Part shown: piece after piece, positions 33,547 to 43,961 of the stretch
Layout of the letters: every line of letters begins with the position of its first letter
Position numbering within the stretch: the first letter of the stretch is position 1
NCBI GenBank assembly: GCA_010093685.1
Contig: MU006221.1
Span: 775,491-839,490 of the forward strand
Length of the DNA stretch: 64,000 nucleotides
Direction of reading: 5' to 3'
Source of the DNA: Ophiobolus disseminans
Lineage: Eukaryota; Ascomycota; Dothideomycetes; Pleosporales; Phaeosphaeriaceae
Position numbers and translations under genes: made by a program
The notes under the pieces: generated by a model
The model's database searches: none
The model's input: the letters and a program-made list of their open reading frames with translations, nothing else
Told to the model about the DNA's origin: nothing

Positions 33547-34517
33547 AGCTCGAAAGCATCCTCGGTGTGGTCGGCATGACTGGATAGGAACCGAGATCAG
33601 GCGGCATGGCGTTTGGAGTGCGGGTTTGGCGTATTGTCAGAGCTGCTTTCAGGTATCGACACGTCTTTGCTGACATATCATGGCATCTGGGTGCACACTT
33701 CAGTGTTGGAGTATGGGGTATGAGGCGCTTCGGGTACTTCCTTTTGTAAACCCGCGACACGTAGCTGCGCGATACCACAGCGTAGTACATGTCACAGCAT
33801 GTCCTGCTAACAGCTACCTCTCTATGCTTCTAGACAAGATTTGATCAGTGCGCGAACGCTGTCTCTTAAACTGAGTCCCAATACTCTGGGGATATTCAGG
33901 CTCATGTATATCGACTCAAGCACTCAATCGTAACGTCTCATGATCGAGAGCCATGCTACCTCAAAGTCGTACAGCTAGCCCATTCCGCTCCTTCCTGTGT
34001 AACAAAAATTACTAACACTTCCACGAATATTTTTATGAACACAGTAAGTCTCGAACCTAAGCTACCCCTCTAGGTTAAATAAAGCATAGAAATTGAATTG
34101 AAAGTGATGACAATGATCCTACAGCAAAAACAAAAGGAAAGAACAGGTGCACCTGAGACGCTCGACACGCTTGATGTTCTAATTCATGTACACGGTAGCT
34201 ACTTTCCTGAAGGATATGCTCAACTGTTTAGTATATATACAGCTCACTTGTGTACATGGAGTCGGATTAAGACGGCAAAAGCTCGCGACGCTGGGGTGGG
34301 CAGGCACGTGGGCTCAGCGGAGAAGGTGTCAGGCAGGCGCGGCGTGACTTGCGATAACAGGTAGTGGAAGGAAGGAGCATATCGACGTAGGTAATCTTTT
34401 CACGTTCAGCGTCGGGATCACTTTTGTTTACTTTACAGCGTGCAGGTACAGCATAGTTGCTCATCTGCATTTTAAACTAGGAGCCGATGTTCAATCCGCC
34501 ACTTCCGGACGCAGCCT
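33547..34517. other. Intergenic between convergent genes
   Basis: Nearly 1 kb with no supported gene. The part around 34000-34100 is AT-rich. Open frames on the minus strand at 33410-33790 and 34267-34470 are short and lack domain signals. Confidence 0.6.
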
Positions 34518-35747
34518 TTAAGGAGTCAACACCAACTTTCCAGTCGTCTTCCTGCCCTCGATATCCTGCGTCGCTTGCACGATATCGCTGAGTGGGTACA
34601 CCTTATGGATCTTGACATTCAACCCATCTTTCTCGATGAACTTCCACAGCTCCTCCGCAGCTTCCTTGAGTTCTTCGCGCGTGGCGATATAATTGAAGAG
34701 TGTTGGACGCACCAGTCTGACGTTCTTGGCGGAGAGGCGACTGAGATGATTGTGTTAGTAGTCAATTCTAGGCAAGGAGTGATATTTGGGGAAGACTTAC
34801 GCAAGAGCAAAGCCAGTAACGGGTCCTGACGCGTTTCCGAAAGATACCATGCTTCCTTTGCGAGCAACCACAGATAGAGAGCTATCAAAGGTGGATTTGC
34901 CGACGGAGTCGAAGACTGCGCGGACACCTTCGCTGCCGGTAATTTCGAGCACTTTCTTCACGAACACGTCTCGGTCTTCCTCGTGATACTCCAGCAAAAC
35001 CTCAGCACCATTTTCCTTGGCAAGGGCTCGCTTTTCCTCTGTACTGGCAGTTGCAATGGTCCTCGCCCCCACAGCTTTCAAGAGCTGGCAGAGCCACAGC
35101 CCTACACCGCCAGCTGCGGCAGTGACAAGGATCCAGTCCCCTTTCTTGACGGGGTGGGCCTCGCGGATCAGAGTCAGAGCAGTCAGGGCTTGAAGCAAGG
35201 AGGCAGCGGCGGTTTTGGTGTCGATTGAGTCTGGAATGGGGATGGTGTAGTTACTCGCAACGGGGACATACTCGGCATATGCATACTGGCCCATGTAGGC
35301 TACGCGAGTGCCGACAGAGAGGTCTGATGGAGCATTGGGTCCGACGGCTGCGACGGTACCGGACCCCTCTCGGCCGAGGATATAAGGATAGCTAGGAGGC
35401 GGGTAGACGCCAGAGCGGAAATAGCTGGTCCCAAATCAGCTCTTGTACAATGTGTGCGGGTATAATCCTCACGTGTCGATGTAGTTAATACCAATGAACT
35501 CGTTCTTGACGAGTACCTCGCCCTCTTTCAGTTCCGGAACCGGTACATCAGTCTTGTACTGAAGAACGTCCGTGCCGCCAGTCTTCTCGATCAACACCGC
35601 CTTCATGGTCTTTGGTAGGGACGACATGTTTCTAATTCCCAAAGCTCTGGAGACGAAGTGCTGGTTTAGGGAAGTAAGCCTCACATATGCGATTGATGAG
35701 GTAGAGAGAAGTTTTGTTGTCCGGGCAGCGTGCGAAGCGAGGATCAT
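34518..35747 (-). CDS. Zinc-independent quinone oxidoreductase (zeta-crystallin-like MDR family)
   Basis: Catalyses NADPH-dependent one-electron reduction of quinones in the medium-chain reductase superfamily. Model: complement(join(34518..34740,34801..35424,35473..35747)), 373 residues. The catalytic start MKAVLIEKTGGTDVLQYKTD follows a 40-60 residue Arg/Ser-rich leader (MILASHAARTTKLLSTSSIA), so a mitochondrial form is likely if the ATG at 35747 is used; the ATG at 35627 (MSSLPKTMK) would give a cytosolic form. Domain landmarks: YILGREGSGTVAAVG, the NADPH-binding loop VTAAAGGVGLWLCQLLKAVG (AxxGGVG), and the C-terminal GRKTTGKLVLTP typical of yeast Zta1-like enzymes. The structural and catalytic zinc cysteines are absent. 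Frame is open further upstream to 35924 but without protein-like sequence. Confidence 0.92.
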
Positions 35748-36167
35748 GAGTCTTTTACGCTTGAAGCTTGTTACACCTAGAACCTGACAGTACGCTCGTT
35801 TTATGATGCTGATGATTAATACACTCGTAGGGCGTGAATTTATCCCCGAAAACTCCTGAGGGGAAAGAAGCCCCACTTCGAACATCACGTCATCACCGCT
35901 TTCGCTCGCGAGTTCTTGCACCACAGACTATCCTTCTCTTATTCCATCATATCATGTACTGCACAGACAATATGCATCGCTACTCGCTGATGCGTCTGCT
36001 GTAAAGCGACAATAGGATTGACTCGTCGTATCTTGAACGGCTCATTGTCTTACTGTGGTACAGTTTTTATTGGTTCCTTCTCGATTTGCAGAAGCCGGTC
36101 GGTTCCCTGTCTATCTTCACGATGTGTTTTATGCAAGCCCTTCAGTAGCAATGGCACCCGTTGTGTA
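35748..36167. other. Intergenic, no supported gene
   Basis: Promoter side of the quinone reductase gene. No coding or RNA signal was recognised. It grades into the low-conservation patch that follows. Confidence 0.55.
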
Positions 36168-36454
36168 ATGGATCCTTCTCATCTTCAAGACTTCAAAGGT
36201 TAGCGCGAAGGGAGGTGAAATCAGGCCTTGGAACGGCATTTATCTCGAGACACTCCTCTACTAATTTTGGGCCAAGGCACTCGCGAGTCGAGGACATTAT
36301 ATCATTCCTCGCAATTGAGAAATACGACGAGACAAATGTTGCGCAACCAGACATCGAAGAGCTCAAGCAAAAGTTGGAGACCGCGGGGCAGAAGGCGCAT
36401 GACTGGGAAGAAAAGTACAAGAGGCTTGGTGTTGACTTTGATCTGCTACTATAG
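36168..36454 (+). CDS. Small coiled-coil protein of unknown function (tentative)
   Basis: A tentative two-exon gene, join(36168..36198,36288..36454), 65 residues, reading MDPSHLQDFKVEDIISFLAI and then a heptad-like helix (EELKQKLETAGQKAHDWEEK). The donor is GTTAGC and the acceptor GAG, both weak, though a CTACTAAT branch-like sequence lies at 36258. Alternatively the unspliced frame from 36161 encodes 97 residues with the same C-terminus. No family recognised. The charged helix resembles the style of the coiled-coil remnants further downstream and may derive from the same gene. Confidence 0.3.
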
Positions 36455-37027
36455 CTGGAATGTAAACTGAGATTGGGCATTCGATACACTACGGCATGAC
36501 GAAGAGTTGATCAAGACGGTATGCAAAATACTTTATTTTCAGAGAGTATCGTCCTTACTTTACTTCTATACATCTTCTTGTCACGAAACACTGATGTGAT
36601 TCTTGTCCAGGGAGAAGAATTCTCCAATCATAGCAACAATGATGGGCTCAACACTTAACAAGATAGAGGACATGGGCGTGGTTGAGCTCATGACGTAACA
36701 GTGGATCAGATCGAAGGTGAAGGTGAGGAGCATTGGGTTGTCTGTCCCTGTAGTGGTGTGACGGGCACCGTACCGGTGACTCCAAATCGCTGACTGGAGG
36801 GACCTACCTTTACCTCCACACCCGCAACACCCTCAACGGCCTTTCCGGTAACCCAGAACCTTCTGGCAGCTCGTTTTGGCCATACAACACAGCCATCGCC
36901 GCTGTGTCTAACAGCTACGGCCATTCTCGAAAGTACAAACCACCGTGCGCAACAGTATTTCCCGAAGGAGTTCGCCAGTTTCCCGCATACAAACGTTATC
37001 AGGTTCGCCAAATGCGAGCCTAAGGAT
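36455..37027. other. Low-conservation stretch, possible 5' remnant of the downstream gene
   Basis: From about 36790 to 37027 two plus-strand frames are open. One is continuous with the gene at 37028 but has no ATG. The other gives a protein-like Tyr/Asn/Gly-rich stretch from 36756 to the TAA at 37020. A minus-strand frame (36706-37011) is open as well. I cannot decide which, if any, is coding. Confidence 0.4.
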
Positions 37028-38207
37028 ATGAAAGGTGTGTCTTATGTTGAAGGACCATATCTAGGGCGCTTGGCGCCGACCGACAAAGACGGATCTCAGC
37101 AGATCGACATTGTTAGCTGGTCCCCAACGCTACCCGGACTGCGTGTGGCTTTGATCCCTGCGGGGAAGGAGCTCGATTCGCCACATCTCTCGGACTTGGT
37201 CCTCAGTCACTCCATCATACTTGTTGAGCCATTCGCATCAGCTTTCAGCCAGGATCTTTCGCTGTCGTTGCGAACGGAGTTCGTCAATCTGGTGGCGACA
37301 CTTACATATGTTTGGTTGAGAGAAGGCGACATGAATGGCACAAGAATCTGGTTGGAGAGCGGTTACCGCTGCACTTTCTGTCAAGCATTCGAATTAGCTT
37401 GTCGTGACATACACCGCCATGTGACGACTACCACGCTAGCAAGGGCACCGGCTCCAGTGAAACAAGCTGCAAACGTATCGAAGAAGTTTGGAGAAGCTAA
37501 AGTGAAGAGTAAGCGTTGTGGTCTTCCTTGTAAACGTATCTTTGCTAACTATTCTCAGGTCAGCTGAGCAACCTCTCAGGACAGGCATCGTCCTCACCAG
37601 CTCGAATTATGGAGTCACGCGCTGCAGAAATGCACAAAACACAGGATTCTCGACCTACGATGTTGGTCCAAGCGATGAAGGCGCTGTCACGGCGGGCCGA
37701 AGACGCTGAGCACACGAACATAATGCTCGAGAAACAGCACGCCGATGAGATTGCAAGGCTCATGCTAGAACACGCGAAAAAGCTTGTTCATCTACAACAA
37801 AAATAATACGCGGAGGCTACCCACGCTGTTGGGCGCCATATCGATCAGAACGCAGCAATGCCAAAGGTGAATACCGCGAGCGAATGTTCAGAAGAGTTTT
37901 ACAGTGCACCAGAAGAGCCAACTGCAAATACCAAGAGGGCAGGCCCTCAAACATTGCGAGGATTGAGAACAACATCGAGCGTCTTTGCAAGGCAGTCATG
38001 AGTCTGAAGCGAGATGTAATCTCACTTGATATACGAGAGAAGAGCCGGGACTATGCTGGTCATGCGTGGCAAGACAACGCTACGGAGAGACTCAATGCAT
38101 TGGAACTAAACATTCGGGACATGACGGTTTACGATATACTTCTCGCTGATCATGCAGCAAAGATGTATAACAGCAAGAAGCAGGAGAATGTGGTGGTTGA
38201 GTTGTAG
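37028..38207 (+). pseudogene. Degenerating coiled-coil protein gene, unknown family
   Basis: Exon 1 (37028..37510) gives VSYVEGPYLGRLAPTDKDGS, a hydrophobic block LVLSHSIILVEPFASAFSQD and a CTFCQAFELACRDIHRH stretch. The donor GTAAGC at 37511 and the acceptor CTCAG at 37559, with a CTAAC branch site, join in phase to exon 2. That exon forms a clear coiled coil (MLVQAMKALSRRAEDAEHTN, MLEKQHADEIARLMLEHAKK). Exon 2 stops at TAA 37804-37806, but the same frame continues with protein-like sequence (ATHAVGRHIDQNAAMPKVNT) to about 37945. A different frame then carries another amphipathic helix (NIARIENNIERLCKAVMSLK) to the stop at 38207. A premature stop plus a frameshift is the simplest reading. 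A 63-base in-phase intron (37774-37836, weak GTTCAT donor) could remove the stop but not the frame change. Confidence 0.5.
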
Positions 38208-39187
38208 CATTGGACCAGAACTATGACAGCAGGGCATAAATCAGGGTAGTTCATGGTGCGATCGGACTGATGGGCTTGGTCAAAGGCTGTGAGACGGGAC
38301 GAGGACTCGAAACTACTGAAAGGGGTTGACGACGCGTGCAGAAGACATGAAAGGCCTGGGTAGGAGTTCCGCAAATAAGCAAAGAATTTTCCTTCAGGAA
38401 GCCTAGCAGCATGACAGCGAGGATTATGGCATTGTACTTGTTGAAGACGACATTCTACATTAAGGCTGCAACATAAGAAAGTGAATGTGCAGTCTTGGTG
38501 AAGGCAAGTTCCCGCAGGCGTTCCAGGTCACCGGTTACCCAGCGCAACCTAGAGCCGAACAAATCCCTCACCACGTACACCCGACTGTCACAAACATACC
38601 TTTACCGCTCAACCACTCGACATGCCTCCCATCCGCGGCTGGTCCCTCAATAGTGTTAGGAAATGGGCACAAGATACCTTTAGCGATGATTTCGAGCACA
38701 TGCCTATGTGCGCAACCTTCACCTTCGAGAACCACAGAGTCATCAAATACAAGGCAACCTGAATCAAAGCGCTCCTCGTAGGGTCCGCCATAGAGCAAGT
38801 TTGCGGCTTCACACGAGCGCCCACCGCAATTTGGGTTTGGCTCGACGGCATCCATGCAAAACTGGGTACATCGTGTCGCCGCAGTCCTGCACACAAGAAG
38901 TCCGCTTCGAGAAACTCGCCGATGAAAATGTCCAATTTATTGAGCCATTCTGCTGGATCATGAATATTATCGTCTACCGATAGTAATGCTTTTTGCTGTT
39001 TGTAATGATCATTACGCTCTTCGTGGTCCATTCTGAATTTACTGTTCGTACGACCTCATGTCACGTCTCTGGAATAGTCCCATGCTGTTCAAAACCAAGC
39101 GTGGTATAATCGTGATGTTCATGATCTTGTCTTTTCATGAGTCTTTGGCATCATCCTATTAACTTTTTGCTCGTCTTTTGGAGCCGT
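38208..39187. other. Mostly intergenic; possible Cys-rich frame on the minus strand
   Basis: About 1 kb between the decaying locus and CCT1. On the minus strand the frame 38568-38894 encodes about 108 residues with nine cysteines, but starts at GTG and has no signal peptide or clear upstream exon. An overlapping frame (38609-39031) starts with ATG. Neither is convincing as a gene. Confidence 0.4.
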
Positions 39188-41006
39188 CTAATGCCCATGA
39201 CCATCGTCCTCTCCGCCTCCGCGCTCCTCAGGATCCAGCTGGATCAGGGTATCAATACGCATGATGGCCACACATGCCTCCACCGCGGACTTCAACTGCT
39301 TCACCTTGCTCATACTTGGCTCAAGTACACCGGCCTTCAGGCAGTCGTGCACCTTGCCATTTGTCAGATCTAGCCCGTAGTTCTTGTAGTTCTTGGACTT
39401 TGCCAACTGCTTGGCATCTTGGGAGGAGGGATCGGACGGGTTTACCGTGCGTTGTGAAAGGGCGTGTCGTGATCGAAGGTTAGCAACGAGCTCGGTAGCG
39501 TCCTTGGCTGCGTTGATGGCGAGCGTCTTGGGAATGGCAAGAAGAGACTGCGCAAACGCGGCTATCGCTAATTGTTCACGGGAGCCCTGCGCTCATATCA
39601 GTGGCTGGTTAAGATGCATCCAGTGTGATGGGCCAACTTACCACCGAGGTTGCCCACTCTTCAAGGTAGATGTGTAGAGCGGTCTCGACAGCGCCTCCAC
39701 CGGGGACAATGCGTCCACTCTCAAGCGTTCGCTTAACAGCAGAGAGACAGTCATGTACCGAGCGCTCCATCTCGTCCAGGGCATAGTCGTTTGCACCTCG
39801 CAGGATAATAGAAGCCGAGGAGAAAGCTTTGGTACCCTTCACAAGGATGCACTCATCATCTGAGATTCGCTCCTGTGCCACCTCTTCTGCCTGGCCCAGG
39901 CTCGATGCCTCGAATTTCTCGTCGCCATTTAGATCGGAGAGTGTGCTGACCATGGTAGCTCCAGTGGCCTTTGCTATCCTTCGTAAATCCTCCTTCTTGC
40001 ACCTTCGGACCGCCATTGCGCCCTTCTCGATGAAGTGCTTGAGGCAAAGGTCATCAATACCCTTTGTAGTCATGACAACATTTGCGCCGGCCTTCAGAAT
40101 CATCTCGATGCGCTCGGTGACAATGCCAGCCTCACGCTCCCGGATCTTCTCGAGCTGCTCCGGGTCGTCGATTGTGATGTGCACACCCAACTTCATTCGC
40201 TCCTTCTGCAGGTTGATATCCAGACAGGCAATCTTCGCGTCCTTTATCCGTGTCTTCATGGCTTGCGAGGCGACGGTGCAGTTGAGTGCGTAGCCCTTGA
40301 CGAGTTGCGACTGTGTAGCGCTCTGTCCATGTGCCTTGAGGATATTGACAGCTTTTACCGGGTACTTAACTTCGCCCTTGTTGTTGGTCATCTTGACGGA
40401 CTGCATAGCATCCACGACCATGTTGGCGAAAAAGTCCGAGTCGGAACCGATGATCTTGCTGGACATGGACGTTTTCGCGATGTTGACCAGAGACTCCCGA
40501 CCGAGCGCATCGACCTTTGTGCTGATGTTCTCGTTCATGTACTTGACCGCCTCCCTCAGTGCCAGCCTGTAGCCTGTTATGATGGTGGTGGGGTGGATCT
40601 TGTTCTTCATGAGCTCGTTCGCCCTCCGCAACAGCTCTGCGGCTATTATGACCACGGATGTCGTTCCATCTCCTACTTCCTTGTCCTGCTGTTGTGCCAG
40701 ATCAACCAGAATCTTGCCGGCGGGGTGTTCGATGTCGAGCAAAGACAGAATAGTGGCGCCGTCGTTGGTGACAGTGACGTCGCCGATATCGTCCACCATC
40801 ATCTTGTCGAGCCCCGAGGGGCCGAACGAGGACTTGACTACATTCGATATCGCCTGCGTTGCCAGCACATTTTGGTCGCGAATGTCCTGCCCGCTAATCT
40901 TTTGGCCGCCAAGAACTGTCAGATGTCAGTCTCTGTTTGGCACGGGTAGCTTCCAGAGCTTACACAGAGTGCCGCCGTTGCGAGATTGTTCGAAGATGCC
41001 TGCCAT
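39188..41006 (-). CDS. CCT1: T-complex protein 1 subunit alpha (CCT1)
   Basis: A subunit of the cytosolic CCT/TRiC chaperonin that folds actin and tubulin. Model: complement(join(39188..39586,39642..40915,40964..41006)), 571 residues, phases 1 and 0. The first exon gives MAGIFEQSRNGGTL. Group II chaperonin motifs follow in order: SSFGPSGLDKMMVDDIGDVT, VTNDGATIL, DGTTSVVIIAAELLRRANEL (ATP-binding GDGTT) and GGGAVETALHIYLEEWATS. The CCT1 subtype is set by GESLxN-like GRESLVNIAKTSMSSKIIGS and NILKAHGQSATQSQLVKGYA. The C-terminus is EERGGGEDDGHGH, the Gly/acidic tail extending into the folding cavity. Divergent from the prolyl-tRNA synthetase gene. Confidence 0.96.
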
Positions 41007-41530
41007 GACGTCGTGGTGTAGCTGTTTGGCTGAGTTGTTGTTGCTGCCTCTCAACGCGGTCCAGAAAATCTACGCGGAGGAGCTGCACCACCGGCGAAAG
41101 GTGCCTCCGATGCGTGATGCGCTAGAGACCCCTGCCGCGCATGACTCGGCCAGACCCCTCCACATTTGGCCCAACACCACGCGACTTCTTGTGACTGTTT
41201 ACCGTGCATCCAAGCCTGATACGAGCTGCCTGCGCCCTCGGCCTCAATTGAGTTTCGTATAGCACCCCGAGGTTGACTCAATCCTGTGACTCTTCTATTG
41301 AAGGTAGGTAAAAGCTCCTTGCTACTTACATGCCCCGCTACCCCGCCAAATACTGCCAAACTCCTGTATAATCGAGCGCCTCCTGAGAAAGCACCATGTC
41401 CGGTCAAGTGCTACACCTGCAAACAGAGCTAGACATATACAAAACTACCACCTACGTTGCCACTTCCATCTGCCTCCTACTAATACTCACATTCAGTTTC
41501 AGATACACATTTGGGTACATCCAACGCAAA
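41007..41530. promoter_or_regulatory. Bidirectional promoter interval CCT1 / ProRS with a likely 5' UTR intron
   Basis: A good donor, GTAGGT, lies at 41304. A near-consensus branch sequence CTACTAAT (about 41487-41494) is followed by CAG acceptors at 41516 and 41522, just before the strong ATG context at 41531. This fits an intron of about 213-219 bases in the 5' UTR of the prolyl-tRNA synthetase gene. An in-frame ATG at 41396 lies inside it. Confidence 0.55.
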
Positions 41531-43477
41531 ATGGCTGAAGCTTCCGCTGCCGACGGCAAGATGAAGGATCTCAAGATCTCCGAGACGAAGAAGAACAAGA
41601 AGGACGGCAATCCCAAGACGGCCGCGAAGAAGCCCCAGCAGCAGAAGAAAAAGGTTAGGAATGCAACGCGCTGGATGTTGAAGAGTAGGCAGGATGTTGA
41701 CGCGGGGACAGATTGAGGGCGCTGCTCTGATCGGCATCGATGTCGCAAAAGAGGACGACCTGGGCGAATGGTACCAGCAGGTCATCACCAAGGGCCAGAT
41801 GATCTCATACTACGATGTACGTGTCCCGAAGATCACATTGCAGCTGGTCGTTTGCTAACAAATCTGAAGGTCGCCGGCTGGTAAGCATACTACATTCATA
41901 CGGAGGCCTCAAACTGACCAAGAATAAGCTATATCCTCGAACCCTCTTCCTACGCTATCTGGGAGTCGATCAAAGCTTGGTTCGACAGCCAAATCAAGAC
42001 ACTCAAAGTCCGCAATGCATACTTTCCCATTTTCATTAGTGCAGAAAATCTGGAGCGAGAAAAGGAGCACGTCGAGGGTTTCGCGGCTGAGGTAGCCTGG
42101 GTGACAAAAGGCGGAAAATCTGACCTGGAGAAGCCCGTCGCCGTTCGTCCTACCTCCGAGACTGCCATGTACCCCTACTTTGCCCGAAAGATCCAGTCGC
42201 ATCGCGATCTGCCCCTGAAGCTGAACCAGTGGAACAATGTCGTACGATGGGAGTTCAAGCGTAAGTTTAGTATAAAAAGAGGGACAAGTGAACATCATTG
42301 ACACAGTCCAGATCCCATGCCATTCATTCGGTCTCGCGAGTTCCTGTGGCAAGAGGGTCACACTGCGCATCTTACCAAGAAGGAGGCTAGTGATGAGGTT
42401 CTGCAGATCCTGGACTGGTATTCAGATGTTTACCAAGAGCTGCTTGCCGTGCCTGTGGTCAAGGGTACCAAAACTGTCAACGAGAAGTTCCCTGGAGCAG
42501 ACTATACAACCACCATCGAGGGCTTCATTCCTGCCACTGGTCGCGGTATACAGGCTGCTACATCACATTGCCTAGGCCAACACTTTTCCAAGATGTTCAA
42601 CATTACCGTCGAAGACCCCCACGCGAAGGAGGCCGGTAAGTCTGAACACGTTCATGTTTGGCAAAACTCGTGGGGTCTGACCACTCGGTCGATTGGTGTA
42701 ATGATCTTGACACATGGAGACAACCGTGGCTTGGTCATTCCCCCTCGGGTAGCGGAAATACAGGTCGTGCTCATTCCCGTTGGTGTGAACGCCAAGTAGG
42801 TTTCCTATTCGCACGGAAAAAACCAAGCCTAACATCACCATAGGATGAGCGCCGAAGACAAAGAGAGCCTGTACAGCAAGGTCAAGAAAATTGCAGATGA
42901 TCTAATCGACGCTGGTGTACGTGTTGAGACTGATTACCGCGAGGGTTACTCTCCCGGCTGGAAGTTCAACGACTGGGAGCTAAAGGGTATCCCTCTCCGA
43001 ATCGAATTCGGTCCCAAGGATGCCGAGAAGGGTGTTGTTACTACATCACGACGTGACATTAACGACAAGGACGCAGCGCGCGGTACCATCAACGTCGATG
43101 AACTCGCAAAGGAAGTCCCTGCCCTCCTGGATCAGATTCAAAAGGACATGTTCGAGCGCGCTGACAAGCAATACCGCGAGCATCGTGTGCAACTCACGAA
43201 TTGGGATGACTTTGTTCCCACTCTCAACGGCAAAAATGTCGTTTTGGTTCCCCACTGTGAGGGTGACAAGTGTGAGGACGAGGTCAAAGCCAAGAGCGCG
43301 CGGACAGCACTGGGCGACGGCGTTGCCGAAGACAAGCAGGCCCCTGCCATGGGCGCTAAGAGCTTGTGTATTCCTTTCGAGCAGCCGGAGGGCATTGAAG
43401 AGGGCAAGACAAAGTGTATTAACCCTGATTGCACAACTCCTGCTAAGCAGTGGATCCTTTTCGGCAGAAGCTACTAG
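41531..43477 (+). CDS. Cytosolic prolyl-tRNA synthetase (class II, eukaryotic/archaeal type)
   Basis: Charges tRNA-Pro with proline for cytosolic translation. Model: join(41531..41653,41712..41816,41870..41880,41929..42260,42312..42795,42844..43477), 562 residues. The third exon is only 11 bases (coding V-A-G and part of C). The start MAEASAADGKMKDLKI leads a Lys-rich tail. Class II landmarks: motif 1 region SSYAIWESIKAWFD, motif 2 VRPTSETAMYPYFARK and VVRWEFKHP then RSREFLWQEGHTAH, and motif 3 GLTTRSIGVMILTHGDN. The anticodon-binding domain begins VIPPRVAEIQVVLIP. The C-terminal zinc-type domain retains cysteines (CEGDKCEDE, CINPDCTTPAKQW) and ends GRSY, the typical terminal Tyr. Starting at 41396 instead would add a hydrophobic N-terminus; I consider that unlikely. 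Confidence 0.95.
41870..41880 (+). other. 11-base microexon of the prolyl-tRNA synthetase gene
   Basis: GTCGCCGGCTG lies between an AAG acceptor (41869) and a GTAAGC donor (41881). It is required to keep the reading frame and to supply the conserved YYDVAGCYILEP sequence across two introns of 53 and 48 bases. Confidence 0.85.
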
Positions 43478-43961
43478 CTTATACGGTTAGCTGGGAGTGA
43501 GTTAGTTCTGAGTATTTTAAGGATCCGGAGTTTGGAGGAGGCCATGTGTGGTAGGGGACTGCGCTGCCGGCATCGACTGTGCTTCTAAAGTTGTCGATAA
43601 TCTCGAGAATAGAACAAAAAGATGGACATTTGAGAATTAAGCTTGTCTCGTGCCACGACGTGATGACTTCCACCAAACGGAGTGTCGACCAGGAAACTGT
43701 GCGGCAGTGATGAGCAACGAGTTCACTCCAGCTAAATTTACTGACATGTACGTCATCACCACAATTAGCTGGGTATGAACAAACGGTAATACCGCCTAGA
43801 GGTGAACATCGTTGGGAAATGAAGTCCATGCACGCCGTTTGTCACAATAGCAAACCGCCATTTACCGCAATTACAATCAAAGTACCCACCGCTCTGACTC
43901 TACGCTCACCTCCATCCACCTCCAATAAGTCTGCCCAATATTCAACTTTGTCTACTCAACG
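43478..43961. other. Intergenic, no supported gene
   Basis: ProRS 3' UTR and the promoter of the downstream small gene. Pyrimidine-rich and (C/T)CA-rich from about 43890 onwards. No other element seen. Confidence 0.6.
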
